Shown one piece after another: positions 25,790 through 35,547 of a stretch of DNA of 64,000 bases. The position numbers were made by a program, and so were the translations under genes. Location: assembly GCA_964654665.1 (NCBI GenBank), contig CAZZKV010000004.1:1-64000 (forward strand), written 5' to 3'. The stretch is from CALCKU01 sp964654665 (GTDB lineage: Bacteria; Pseudomonadota; Alphaproteobacteria; Caulobacterales; Maricaulaceae). A model generated the notes under the pieces. It did not search any database. It saw nothing but the letters and a program-made list of their open reading frames with translations, and had not been told where the DNA came from. Numbering within the stretch: position 1 is the stretch's first letter; each line of letters opens with the position of its first letter.

Positions 25790-25817
25790 AGCCCTCTCAC
25801 ATAGATGTGAGGAGGCT
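25790..25817 (+). terminator. Probable terminator after rpoH
   Basis: AGCCCTCTCAC and GTGAGGAGGCT form an inverted repeat with one offset base around the loop ATAGAT, starting 19 nt after the rpoH stop. Only a short T-run (TTTT at about 25824) follows, so termination may be inefficient. Confidence 0.5.
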
Positions 25818-25894
25818 TAGCGTTTTCGTGACACTACAGATCAAGAATAATGCGTAAACTTATCCTAAATTGATAGCCTATCAATGAGGATAAT

Positions 25895-27319
25895 ATGCTT
25901 AAAAAAATACTCTTATTAACGCTGCCATTTTTTGTAGCTGGTGTAATTTACACCGCTAATGCGCAATCCCAGTTAAACCGAACACTTACCCCCTCAACTG
26001 CTACGCCTACATCGTCACATTTGTCCCTCACGACAGATGACCAAGACCTTCTTTTATCACTATTAGTCCGCGCCCCGCAGCAAATCGAAAAGGCGCAAAT
26101 CGATGCACTTGAAGCCGCTTGGACACAGGCTTATATCCCCCCAGCTCTGGAAATTTTCAACTTTATCCCATCTCGCAAAATTCGCCGGCAAATAATGACC
26201 AATCTTCAAGACACAACGGGACAAAATTTTGGAGAAGATATCAATAGTTGGTACAGATGGCTATGGAATGAAGAGGAATTATCCATAAAGGGTTATGATA
26301 ATTTCAAAGCCGAATTTTATAAAGAAATCGATCCAAGGTTTGAACGTTATTTTAAAGACCGCAGTGCCAGCGCCCGTATTCGACTTGATGAAATACGTTG
26401 GGGCGGCGTACGTCAAGACGGCATTCCACCGCTACGGCAACCCAAAATGCTCAAAGCATCAGAAGCAACATATCTTGAAGATGATAATGTTATTTTCGGC
26501 ATTTCAGTAAATGGGGATGTTCGTGCCTATCCAAAACGAATTTTAGCGTGGCATGAAATGTTTGTCGACACGGTCGGAGGCACTGATTTTGCTGGCGTTT
26601 ATTGTACTCTATGCGGCACCGTCATCTTATATGAAACTCGGCATGCAGGCATTGACCACACAATGGGAACCAGCGGGTTTTTATACCGCTCCAATAAGCT
26701 TATGTATGACAAGGACACCCAATCCCTGTGGAATACAATTAAAGGCGAACCCGTCCTAGGACCGCTTGCCGATAAAAATATAGCGCTATCCCATCAAAGT
26801 GTTGTCACAACGACATGGGGGAAATGGAAAAAACTACACCCCGACACAACTGTGTTATCGCTCGATACAGGCCACCGCCGTGATTATGGGGAGGGTGTTG
26901 CCTATCATGATTATTTTGCCGATGATCGCCTAATGTTCAATACGCCCTTCTCGGATCGGCGATTAAAAAACAAACAAGAAGTCTTGGCCTTGCGTTTCAA
27001 AGACGCCCCGCACACACCGTTAGCGATTGCAGTTGATTTTCTTAAAGATAAGCCTGTCTATTCTGGAAAAATTGGCAAACAAAAATTTGTAATATTGACA
27101 GATGAAACAGGAGCTAACCGCGTCTATGATCCGCAGGACATCACCTTCACACAATTTGATGGAAATAGAGAGGCCACAGATTTATCGGGAGGCAAATGGA
27201 TTGTTAGTGAAAGTCGTTTGACCACATCCAATGGCCGAGAATTAAAACGCCTGCCTTATCATCGTGCCTTTTGGTTTGGCTGGCATGCAACCTATCCCAA
27301 TTCTGATCTCATAAAATAA
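25895..27319 (+). CDS. DUF3179 domain-containing exported protein
   Basis: A 474-residue protein with a clear signal peptide (about residues 1-23, cleavage after ANAQ). Most of it is the DUF3179 domain: NVIFGISVNGDVRAYPKRILAWHEMFVDTVGG, FAGVYCTLCGTVILYE and TMGTSGFLYRSNKLMYD. The CTLCG pair of cysteines and conserved His could bind metal or heme, but no function is established for the family. An AT-rich spacer of 123 nt and TGAGGA precede the ATG. It is followed, 167 nt later, by the sortase target gene, and both products are exported. I infer no functional link beyond that. Confidence 0.85.
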   Translation: MLKKILLLTLPFFVAGVIYTANAQSQLNRTLTPSTATPTSSHLSLTTDDQDLLLSLLVRAPQQIEKAQIDALEAAWTQAYIPPALEIFNFIPSRKIRRQIMTNLQDTTGQNFGEDINSWYRWLWNEEELSIKGYDNFKAEFYKEIDPRFERYFKDRSASARIRLDEIRWGGVRQDGIPPLRQPKMLKASEATYLEDDNVIFGISVNGDVRAYPKRILAWHEMFVDTVGGTDFAGVYCTLCGTVILYETRHAGIDHTMGTSGFLYRSNKLMYDKDTQSLWNTIKGEPVLGPLADKNIALSHQSVVTTTWGKWKKLHPDTTVLSLDTGHRRDYGEGVAYHDYFADDRLMFNTPFSDRRLKNKQEVLALRFKDAPHTPLAIAVDFLKDKPVYSGKIGKQKFVILTDETGANRVYDPQDITFTQFDGNREATDLSGGKWIVSESRLTTSNGRELKRLPYHRAFWFGWHATYPNSDLIK

Positions 27320-27486
27320 TATATTGAAAGGCTTATAGATCTAATCGAAATAAGTCGGCATAGCTTGGGCATGCTTTTGCCGTCGCAATGCCATAATTGT
27401 TTAAAGAGCCTTGATTTGAACACGGCGCAGCCCTTTGTCTGCCCATAAAATAAAGCATGTGATCCCTACCATTCAAGGAGGTTCAC

Positions 27487-29670
27487 ATGTCAATTCGCTA
27501 TATTATTTTATTATCAACCGCAATATTTTTACCGTCAGCCGCATTGGCGGCTAATACGACAACAGCTATAAAACCCACTGCCTCGCAAACGAATACCTTA
27601 TCCAATATAGGATTGGGAGATGCCCGCGATGGCTCGCTTCTCTTTCGAACGGATACGCTGGGACGTTATATCAAAGCTCCCACGGTTTCCACAGATGTAA
27701 AAATGCGGATTGCAGGTCCTGTTATTCGCACGGTTCTCTCGCAGAGCTTTGAAAATATCAGTAATGAATGGGTCGAAGGAGTTTACGTATTTCCCTTACC
27801 TGAAAATGCAGCTGTTGACCGCTTGCGGATTGTAGTCGGAGGTCGTTTTATCGAAGGTCAGATCAAAGAAAAACAACTGGCAAAGAAAATTTACGCTGCG
27901 GCAAAAGCCCAAGGTCGTAAAGCCAGTCTTGTTGAACAAAACCGTCCTAATATTTTCACAACATCCATTGCTAATATCGGCCCACACGAAACTGTTTCCA
28001 TTCAGATAGAATATCAGGATACAGCCGTAATTAAACATGGCGCCGCCTCGTTAGCATTCCCTATGACCGTCGCACCGCGGTATTCCCCTCCGCCCGCTTC
28101 AGTCCAAATGGCCAATGCAAATGGCCATATTATACCTGTCATCCTTGATCCTGTTTTGGACCGCGCTCGTATTTCACCGCCGCTTATGGATCCCAAAGAC
28201 GAACCCGCAGACTATCAACGCCTCCCTGTTTCAATCCAAATTAACCTAGATGCCGGTTTCAGTATCGAAACCATCAATAGTCCATATCATCCAATTGATG
28301 TTAACCGTATTGATGATGATAGTGCCGTTATAACTTTAATGGACGGCGAAATTCCTGCAAACCGAGATTTTAAATTAACATGGACTGCAAGCTTAAACCG
28401 AGCACCAAAAAAGTCTATTTTTAAAGAGACTCTCGGCGACGACACATATTTAATGACAATGCTGACCCCTCCGAAAATAAGTTTTGTAGAAGACGTAGCT
28501 TCGCATAAACGCGAGACTATATTTGTAATTGACACATCCGGTTCTATGGGCGGCACATCCATTCAACAAGCTAGAGAAGCGCTCAAACTTGGTTTATCAC
28601 GCCTAGCACCGGATGATCAGTTTAATGTTATCCGTTTTGCAAATACAGAAACCGGGTTATTTCTTGACCCCAAACCAGCAAGCCCCGCAAACATTCAAAA
28701 GGCACTGCAATGGGTTTCCCGATTACAAGCTAATGGTGGTACCAATATGGCCCCTGCTATGGCCCGCGCGCTCGCAGGCGATGCCCCTGAAGGCACATTA
28801 AAACAGGTTATTTTTATTACGGATGGTGCCATTGGAAATGAACAGCAATTATTCGCCATCATACAGGACGAGCTGCGATCGGCCCGACTCTTTCCAGTTG
28901 GAATCGGCAGCGCGCCGAACCGATTTTTTATGTCACGGGCCGCAAAATTTGGCCGTGGAACATCCGTGATTATTGGGGATATATCTGATGTAAGACATGA
29001 AATGAGTAGTCTGTTTGCCGCATTAGACAATCCGGTTCTAACGAACCTACAGATATCTCTTAAAAACGACGCTGAAACCTACCCCTCCCTACTGCCTGAC
29101 CTTTATGACGGGGAACCCGTTATTTCCGTTGCAAAAATTGCCACAGCCAAACTCCCCGGCACGCTTTCAATAAAAGGGCTTTATCCAGAACACCCATGGC
29201 AAGACAGCTTTGCTGTAAGCGATGCCACAGACGCTGCAGGCCTATCTAGTCTCTGGGCTCGGCGTAAGATTGCTGATCTGGAGGAACGCCGCTTTAACCG
29301 TGCCAACGCAGCTTCAATCGATAAAGCTATCTTGGAAACAGCCCTAGAGCATCATCTTGTCAGCCGACTGACCTCATTGGTCGCTGTTGATATTACGCCG
29401 TCACGGGACATATCCAATCCGTTGACATCCCTTAAAATACCAACGCAACTTCCCAAAGGGTGGGACTTTGCCACGCTTTCTGGTAAAACCGCAATGTCCG
29501 AGGCCAAAACGAGGTCTGCATCGCCTGCACAGTCATCACCGAACACCGGACAATTGGATAGCATTAACATGCCTAGAACCGCGAGTTCGCATATTTTCCT
29601 TACACTCATAGGATCGGTTTTTTTAGGGATAGCCTGCCTCTTTCGCCGTAGAAGAGTATCACCATTATGA
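27487..29670 (+). CDS. VIT/VWA surface protein, marine proteobacterial sortase target
   Basis: A 727-residue exported protein: signal peptide (1-21), VIT domain (about 60-190, VSTDVKMRIAGPVIRTVLSQSF), VWA domain (about 335-500) with the MIDAS motif FVIDTSGSMGG, and a C-terminal sorting signal at 695-727. The signal reads MPRTA, a membrane segment and RRRR, matching the tripartite LPxTG-like pattern. The next gene, overlapping by 4 nt, is the dedicated sortase. Such pairs are known in marine proteobacteria (marine sortase target family). The MIDAS suggests metal-dependent ligand binding. An AAGGAGG ribosome-binding site predicts strong translation. Confidence 0.9.
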   Translation: MSIRYIILLSTAIFLPSAALAANTTTAIKPTASQTNTLSNIGLGDARDGSLLFRTDTLGRYIKAPTVSTDVKMRIAGPVIRTVLSQSFENISNEWVEGVYVFPLPENAAVDRLRIVVGGRFIEGQIKEKQLAKKIYAAAKAQGRKASLVEQNRPNIFTTSIANIGPHETVSIQIEYQDTAVIKHGAASLAFPMTVAPRYSPPPASVQMANANGHIIPVILDPVLDRARISPPLMDPKDEPADYQRLPVSIQINLDAGFSIETINSPYHPIDVNRIDDDSAVITLMDGEIPANRDFKLTWTASLNRAPKKSIFKETLGDDTYLMTMLTPPKISFVEDVASHKRETIFVIDTSGSMGGTSIQQAREALKLGLSRLAPDDQFNVIRFANTETGLFLDPKPASPANIQKALQWVSRLQANGGTNMAPAMARALAGDAPEGTLKQVIFITDGAIGNEQQLFAIIQDELRSARLFPVGIGSAPNRFFMSRAAKFGRGTSVIIGDISDVRHEMSSLFAALDNPVLTNLQISLKNDAETYPSLLPDLYDGEPVISVAKIATAKLPGTLSIKGLYPEHPWQDSFAVSDATDAAGLSSLWARRKIADLEERRFNRANAASIDKAILETALEHHLVSRLTSLVAVDITPSRDISNPLTSLKIPTQLPKGWDFATLSGKTAMSEAKTRSASPAQSSPNTGQLDSINMPRTASSHIFLTLIGSVFLGIACLFRRRRVSPL

Positions 29671-30218
29671 TTCGCCAAATACTAACATATAGTCTCGGTT
29701 TAATTGGCATAATCACAGTTTTGTATGGCGCCTATATTCCCGTCAAAGCCAAGCTTGCACAATATCTTATGACCCGCGCTTGGGATAAAACGGCGGAGAC
29801 AGGGGATATATCGTTACCATGGAAATGGCTTGATGCTTACCCTGTTGCAAAACTATATATGCCCAGCGGAGACACCCATATTGTACTCAATACCGATAGT
29901 GGTCAGGCCCTCGCTTTCGGACCGGGTCTTATTACAGGCACCACGCTGGCAAATGACGACATGACCGGAATTGCAGCCCATAAAAATACACATTTTAAAG
30001 GCATTAAAACCCTAACCAAAGGCGATGAAATCATATTGGAAACGCCCCAAGACCAGCGCACAGCATACCGTATGATTGACAGTCAAATCATTGATACCCG
30101 CAAGGCTAATTTACCAAGGCAAAACGGAACTATATTAGCTCTTGTAACCTGTTACCCATTCGATGCCCTTAGTTTTAACGGGCCTTTACGTTATGTTGTT
30201 TTCGCCGAAAAACTATAA
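29667..30218 (+). CDS. Class GN (marine-type) sortase
   Basis: A 183-residue membrane-anchored transpeptidase. The N-terminal membrane segment covers about residues 5-23. The catalytic residues can be placed: His105 in GIAAHKNTHF, Cys162 in LALVTCYPFD and Arg175 in NGPLRYVVF. Sortases are rare in Gram-negatives; this class is usually paired with one VIT/VWA substrate, as here, where the ATG lies in the stop of the target gene. Which envelope component the target is attached to is not known for the group. Confidence 0.92.
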   Translation: MIRQILTYSLGLIGIITVLYGAYIPVKAKLAQYLMTRAWDKTAETGDISLPWKWLDAYPVAKLYMPSGDTHIVLNTDSGQALAFGPGLITGTTLANDDMTGIAAHKNTHFKGIKTLTKGDEIILETPQDQRTAYRMIDSQIIDTRKANLPRQNGTILALVTCYPFDALSFNGPLRYVVFAEKL

Positions 30219-30264
30219 CGATAGATGCTTGATTTAATCGTCATAAAATGGCCTAAACGCCAAT

Positions 30265-31140
30265 ATGTTAAATTTAAAAATGCTGACTGATGTCCTAAAT
30301 ATTGAACAATTAGATACTTACTTGTTCCGGGGGCAGTCGATCATTTTTAATCTACCTCGTGTTTTCGGCGGACAGGTTTTAGGGCAAGCTCTTAATGCAG
30401 CTAATCGCAGCGTAGCCGAAGATCGGCGACCTCATTCTATGCATGCCTATTTTTTGCGTCCCGGCAATGCGGAAAAACCAATTATTTATGATGTAGACCC
30501 AATTCGTGATGGCGGCAGTTTTTCTACCCGCCGTGTTGTTGCCAAGCAAGATGGCAGAGCTATTTTTAATAGCTCTATATCATTTCATAAATTAGAAACT
30601 GATCAGTTCGAGCACCAAATGGAATGGGAACTCCCCCCACCACCTCCCGATCAATTTGAACCTGATGATATCGCTCTTGATAAATTAATACAGCAATATC
30701 CGGACGCTCCGCGTCCCTTTACATTTCCATCTGACGTCATTGATTTGCGCACCCCAGAACCGCGTAATTACTTCAAACCCGAACCTCGTGAACCAATAGA
30801 CGGGTTTTGGTTTCGTATAAAAGACCTTGATATAGATGATCCGATTATACACCGGACATTATTGGCATTCGTGTCCGATAAACGGCTGATGGGAACAGGC
30901 ATTCGCGCCCATCCTGTCAGTTTTCTCTCTGGAGATATTATGGGAGCCAGCCTCGATCATTCACTTTGGTTCCATAGCGACATTCGCGTCAATCAATGGA
31001 TTTACTATCATATGGATAGCCCAAAATCAGGACGGGCCCGCACTTTTTCTCGCGGGAGTTTTTATACGGAAAATGGTGCATTAATTGCCTCTTCTGCCCA
31101 AGAAGGTCTTTTTCGTAAATTAACAAAAAAAGAGGGCTAG
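30265..31140 (+). CDS. tesB: Acyl-CoA thioesterase II
   Basis: TesB hydrolyses medium- and long-chain acyl-CoA to fatty acid and CoA. The 291-residue product is a double hotdog protein with RGQSIIFNLPRVFGGQVLGQAL at the N-terminus, HSMHAYFLRPG, the segment LAFVSDKRLM carrying the likely catalytic Asp, and SLDHSLWFHSDIRVNQWIYY at the second hotdog. A second Met at 30280 is an equally possible start, as neither has a strong ribosome-binding site. The stop codon lies inside the hairpin of the terminator shared with the RND operon. Confidence 0.94.
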   Translation: MLNLKMLTDVLNIEQLDTYLFRGQSIIFNLPRVFGGQVLGQALNAANRSVAEDRRPHSMHAYFLRPGNAEKPIIYDVDPIRDGGSFSTRRVVAKQDGRAIFNSSISFHKLETDQFEHQMEWELPPPPPDQFEPDDIALDKLIQQYPDAPRPFTFPSDVIDLRTPEPRNYFKPEPREPIDGFWFRIKDLDIDDPIIHRTLLAFVSDKRLMGTGIRAHPVSFLSGDIMGASLDHSLWFHSDIRVNQWIYYHMDSPKSGRARTFSRGSFYTENGALIASSAQEGLFRKLTKKEG

Positions 31141-31150
31141 CCCTCTTTTC
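31125..31150. terminator. Bidirectional terminator between tesB and the RND operon
   Basis: AGAGGG (31131-31136) pairs with CCCTCT (31141-31146) around CTAG; the stem extends with A:T pairs on both sides. On the + strand TTTT follows; on the - strand the run of seven A at 31125-31131 gives seven T after the hairpin. It therefore ends both convergent units, best on the - strand. The tesB stop TAG forms part of the loop. Confidence 0.85.
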
Positions 31151-31171
31151 CAATCGTATTTGACATCTTCC

Positions 31172-34100
31172 TTATGTAAAGCGCGGCTGCTCGACCCCCT
31201 TGACCAGATAGATAAAGAAACGCCGAATATCAGCCCCTATACCATAAAGGGCAGGTACAAAAAACAAGGTGACAAAAAGGGCAAACAAGACCCCAAAAGC
31301 CAAACTAATACCAATCGGAATAAGCCATTGTGCCTGTAAAGAGCGCTCGGTCAGAAGCGGCATAAGGCCAATAAAGGTCGTCAGGGATGTTAGTAAAATA
31401 GGCCGAAAACGCCGCGTACCCGCTTCGATCAAAGCCTGAGCTCCATCCATACCCTGATCACGCAAACGGTGAACATAATCCAGCAGAACAAGGTTATCAT
31501 TTACAGCAACACCGGCAGCGGCAAACATCCCTAATATCGAGAGTAACGACATGGCCTGCCCCATAGCCAAATGTCCGATAATCATACCGCAATAACAAAA
31601 TGGGATAGCCGCCAATAAAATCAAAATCGGTTCGAAATAGGATTTGAAAGAGATCGCTACCAGAAAATAAGCTGTCCCAATGGCAATAAGGAAAAATGTC
31701 AATAATTCAGCTTGAAATTCGGCTTCGCCTTGCGCGCGTCCAATATTGCCGCGCGTAACTTGCGGGTGTCGTTGATCAAACTCCGTAAAGAAATCATCAT
31801 TCAAAGCTTTTCGAATTTCTTCAATCCGCTCTGAAACCACTTCAGCGCTCACAATAATAGCGCGCTGCCGTTCACGGCGTAATATCTGGTTTGTTCCCCT
31901 TTCAAAGCGAAGATCAGCCACTGCCCCAAGCGGTAATTCCCGCCCATCAGTTGTCCGAATGCGAATAGCATTAAGGAAATCAAGCGATTCACGATCAACA
32001 CGCGGATACCGGACATAAACACGTACATCTTCCCCGTCACGCGGCAATCGCTGAACTTCTTCGCCGAAAAACCCTTGTCTGACTTGGCGGGCAACGTCGG
32101 CTGTTGTAATCCCAAGACTTTCTGCTCCGGGTCGCAAATCAAACTGAACTTCCTCTGAAGCGCTTTCCATATCATTGACAACATTAAACACGCCTTCAAA
32201 GCTCCGTAATTGTCCCATCAACTCATCAGCCGCAGCCTGTAAATCCTCAAAGTTCTTTGCATTCAAAACATATTGAATGGGCGGGCCATTATTATTATCC
32301 TGATAATTAACATTAATATTTTCGGCATCCGGTATCTCACCGATAAGTGCCCGAAGCCGTTCTGCTGTTTCTTTAGCAGTTAAGGCCCGAGTCTCGGGCG
32401 GCACTAATTTAACCAAGGCTAAAATATTACTATCTCGAGATCGCGTATACCAATTTTCAATAAGATCACCGTCTTTTTCAGCAATTTCTTTTTGCAATGT
32501 TTCTTCAGCGTGCTGCAATTGCGCCAATACTTCGAGCGCCCGCGTATAGGGCGTCCCTTCTGGAAGCTCGACAGATATTTCGATCTGATCAGATTCGCTT
32601 TCAGGGAAAAAGGTCGATTTCACAAGACCATTAGCCACTAATCCTATCGTCAATATCATTAATCCGATAAAAATACTCGCCGTCAAATAACGGCGGCGCA
32701 AGGCCGCTGTAATCGCTGGCGTATAGACTTGCGTAGCCACCCATTGCAGACTCTGTGCAATTTTATTCTGCATACGCATGATACGGCTTTTGGGATTTAT
32801 TGGTTTTAACTGTGTTAAATGCGCAGGCAATATCAGCAAGGACTCAACAAGTGAAAAGAAAAGCGCCAAAATGACGACAAGTGAAATAGCTCGAGTAAAT
32901 TCACTCGTTCCGCCTGATAAATACATCCAAGGTGCAAAGAAAATCATGGTTGTTAAAACCGCAAATATAACAGGTTTGACGACCATATTGGCTCCGCCAA
33001 CTGCCGCATCTAACCCCACCTCTCCTTCTTCGGTTTTAAAATGAATAGCTTCTCCGACAATTATGGCGTCATCAACAATCACCCCAATGACAAGTAAAAA
33101 AGCAAATGTGGAAATCATATTGAAAGAAACACCAAAAAGAGGCAACAAAGCCAAACCTCCAGCAAAAGCTGTTGCAATCCCAATAGAGACCCAAATAGCA
33201 ATTTTAGGGCGCAAAAATAACATAAGCGTTAGGCAAACAAGCAGTAATCCGGTGAAAAAGTTATTCGCAATTGTCTTAATCCGGCCCGCATAAGCCTCGG
33301 AATCGTCCTCCCAAACTGTTAGGCTTATCCCATCTGGGATATCTTTCCGCAGCGTCTCTATATATTCGGTCACATTTTCGGACATTTTGATAATATCCAT
33401 TTGCGGTCCGCTCATAATTTGCACCAAAATTGTACGATTACCATTTACAGTGGCCAAGAGGTTTACCTGTTCAAACCCGTCAATAACTGTTGCAATATCC
33501 TTGACGCGTATCGCTGCTCCGCCCGCATCCTGTCGAACGATAATATTTTCAAAGTCTTCTTTTGTATCAGCCTGTTTTCGCGTACGAAGCTGCATATTCC
33601 CCGTTTCAGTTCGTACCCGTCCTGATGAACTGTTAACCGATGTCCCGCGCACAGCATTGGCAACTTCGGTCAAGGTCAGACCATAACGCCGTAAACTATC
33701 TTCAGAAACTTCAATGGAGACCTCTTCACCCCGCGTACCGAATAATTCGACGGCAGGAACATATCCTAACAAAGCAATCTCTCGGCGGGTTTTTTCAGCA
33801 AAGCGCTTCAAATCGCGTTCCGACACAGTTTCATCCCCTGAAACGGCTAAACGGATAACTTCATCCCGGTTTCTAAACAGGTTGATTTGCGGTTGTTCTG
33901 CCGCTGGCGGGAAAGAATTAATCTGGTCAACTTTGCGTTTTACATCGGCAACGAGTTTTGCTTCATCGACTTTATTTTTCCCAACGACGGTAACAGATCC
34001 ACCCCCTTCGCCCGCAAAAGCCCACATTCGGTTAACATCTTGCAATTCTGACAAAGATTCTTCCATGCGAACGATGATCTGTTCTTCAACATCTTGCGGT

Positions 34101-34267
34101 GAAGCGCCTGGCCAGGCAACAAAGACACGCGCGCCCGGAAATTCGACATAAGGATCAAGTTCACGCTCGATCTGCACATAGCTAATCAAACCACCGATCA
34201 GGCAGATAACCATCAATAAATTTGCCGCAACTGGGTTACTAGCCCACCATTTTATAATACGGCTCAT
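31172..34267 (-). CDS. RND efflux transporter permease
   Basis: Inner-membrane pump of the AcrB/MexF superfamily, 1031 residues, with 12 membrane segments and two large periplasmic loops. Visible family features are the N-terminal SNPVAANLLMVICLIGG, the segment VIGVIVDDAIIVGEAIHFKTEE holding the proton-relay acidic residues in TM4, and the second-half repeat LLSILGMFAAAGVAVNDNLVLLDYV. It exports drugs or lipophilic compounds; the substrate is not evident. Its start overlaps the adaptor gene by 4 nt. No outer-membrane TolC-type gene is adjacent, so the channel must be encoded elsewhere. Confidence 0.93.
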   Translation of the reverse strand: MSRIIKWWASNPVAANLLMVICLIGGLISYVQIERELDPYVEFPGARVFVAWPGASPQDVEEQIIVRMEESLSELQDVNRMWAFAGEGGGSVTVVGKNKVDEAKLVADVKRKVDQINSFPPAAEQPQINLFRNRDEVIRLAVSGDETVSERDLKRFAEKTRREIALLGYVPAVELFGTRGEEVSIEVSEDSLRRYGLTLTEVANAVRGTSVNSSSGRVRTETGNMQLRTRKQADTKEDFENIIVRQDAGGAAIRVKDIATVIDGFEQVNLLATVNGNRTILVQIMSGPQMDIIKMSENVTEYIETLRKDIPDGISLTVWEDDSEAYAGRIKTIANNFFTGLLLVCLTLMLFLRPKIAIWVSIGIATAFAGGLALLPLFGVSFNMISTFAFLLVIGVIVDDAIIVGEAIHFKTEEGEVGLDAAVGGANMVVKPVIFAVLTTMIFFAPWMYLSGGTSEFTRAISLVVILALFFSLVESLLILPAHLTQLKPINPKSRIMRMQNKIAQSLQWVATQVYTPAITAALRRRYLTASIFIGLMILTIGLVANGLVKSTFFPESESDQIEISVELPEGTPYTRALEVLAQLQHAEETLQKEIAEKDGDLIENWYTRSRDSNILALVKLVPPETRALTAKETAERLRALIGEIPDAENINVNYQDNNNGPPIQYVLNAKNFEDLQAAADELMGQLRSFEGVFNVVNDMESASEEVQFDLRPGAESLGITTADVARQVRQGFFGEEVQRLPRDGEDVRVYVRYPRVDRESLDFLNAIRIRTTDGRELPLGAVADLRFERGTNQILRRERQRAIIVSAEVVSERIEEIRKALNDDFFTEFDQRHPQVTRGNIGRAQGEAEFQAELLTFFLIAIGTAYFLVAISFKSYFEPILILLAAIPFCYCGMIIGHLAMGQAMSLLSILGMFAAAGVAVNDNLVLLDYVHRLRDQGMDGAQALIEAGTRRFRPILLTSLTTFIGLMPLLTERSLQAQWLIPIGISLAFGVLFALFVTLFFVPALYGIGADIRRFFIYLVKGVEQPRFT

Positions 34268-35547
34268 GGTTTCTCTCCTACAGATAGCGTCTGCGCACCT
34301 GCATCTCCGGGCTTAACCACTTCTATTTTCATACCTTCTGCAACTCCCCGGATGGGTGATGTAATAACCGCATCACCGACATTAATCCCACCATCCAGCA
34401 CTGCGCGCTCTCTGGTCGATGACATGACGGTTACAGTTTCAATCGTTAAGGTCCCATCGGGTTTGGCACGATATATTTTATCTTCTCCCCGCAAGGCTGC
34501 ACGCGGAATAATAACAACATCCGTTAGTTTTTCACCTTCTATTGCGGCCTCCACAAAGAGGCCTGGCGCCATTGGCGTTCCATTATCAGATCCTTTTCCA
34601 AAGGGATCATGCACCTCTGCATAGGCATATAAAACGCGGGACTGACTATCAAAACGGCTGTCTGTACGCATGATATGACCAGACCATTCGCTGTAACGCC
34701 CTGCAACATTACCGGATAATATTACAGGAATACCGCCCGACTGACCTGCGTGATATCCCACAGTTAGTCCAATTTGGCGTAGTTCATTATGAGTCAATGG
34801 CAGCCGCACGTCCATAATATCCTCAGCATAAACTTCGCCTAAAACCATGCCTGTCGAGACGAATCCGCCCTGATCTATATTTCGTTGGATAACGCGCCCG
34901 TTAAAAGGCGCATAGATTACTGTTCGCGTCAGCTGTAACTCGGCTTCCGCGAGTTGCGCTTTAGCCGCCTCTAATTGTGCCTGAACTTCTGCCATTTGGG
35001 GCTTACGTAAAGTTAAATCCGTTGCCTCTCCGCCTCGGCCAATATCAGCCCAATCCTGCCGGGCAATATCGGCTTCCGATCGTTCACGCGCCAAAGCCGT
35101 TTCCGCTTGGGCTACATTAGCCCGTGCTTGAACAACACGTAGCTCAAATTCGGCCGGTTCAATGGCCAGTAATCGCTCCCCCTTTGAGAATTTCCCACCT
35201 TCGATAAATTTAGGCGATAAATATGTCACACGGCCAGAAATCTGCGGGACAATATTTATCTGCGTACGAGGTTGCACCTCTCCCTGAGCCTTAACAGTCA
35301 GCGTAACATCATCGGATATAGCTTTAGCTGTCAGGACAGGAATAGCTTTAACCACGTCCTCTTTCTCTTCCGGTTTTGGCTTTAATGCCCCCATTGCGGC
35401 AAAACCTGCGATAGCCCCAAAGAGGACAAGAATAGGTAAGATAAACACAATAATCCGCCAAATAAGCAATTTTCGCTTCTTGCGGGGGTCTGTAACGGCC
35501 TTCGCCTCAGACATTTCAGGGTTTTGCACTTGCGATATCGTATGCAT
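34264..35547 (-). CDS. RND efflux periplasmic adaptor (membrane fusion protein)
   Basis: The 427-residue adaptor bridges the RND pump and an outer-membrane channel. It has an N-terminal membrane anchor (about residues 32-55), a lipoyl/barrel-sandwich half (LTVKAQGEVQPRTQINIVPQISGRV), an alpha-helical hairpin (about 140-200) rich in Ala/Glu/Gln, and a beta-barrel (YAPFNGRVIQRNIDQGGFVSTG). The start at 35547 is chosen because GGAAAGGAGG precedes it; the frame is open for 63 more codons upstream but that part is unlike the family and includes the operator-like palindrome. It is the first gene of the two-gene operon. Confidence 0.92.
   Translation of the reverse strand: MHTISQVQNPEMSEAKAVTDPRKKRKLLIWRIIVFILPILVLFGAIAGFAAMGALKPKPEEKEDVVKAIPVLTAKAISDDVTLTVKAQGEVQPRTQINIVPQISGRVTYLSPKFIEGGKFSKGERLLAIEPAEFELRVVQARANVAQAETALARERSEADIARQDWADIGRGGEATDLTLRKPQMAEVQAQLEAAKAQLAEAELQLTRTVIYAPFNGRVIQRNIDQGGFVSTGMVLGEVYAEDIMDVRLPLTHNELRQIGLTVGYHAGQSGGIPVILSGNVAGRYSEWSGHIMRTDSRFDSQSRVLYAYAEVHDPFGKGSDNGTPMAPGLFVEAAIEGEKLTDVVIIPRAALRGEDKIYRAKPDGTLTIETVTVMSSTRERAVLDGGINVGDAVITSPIRGVAEGMKIEVVKPGDAGAQTLSVGEKP

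Noticed and set aside
27320..27486. Partial GGCA...TGCC dyads between the DUF3179 and sortase target genes
   Set aside because: Stems are short and imperfect with no T-tract, so no terminator or riboswitch can be claimed.
30265..31172. CRISPR or tandem repeat array
   Set aside because: No regularly spaced direct repeats were seen here or elsewhere in the window.
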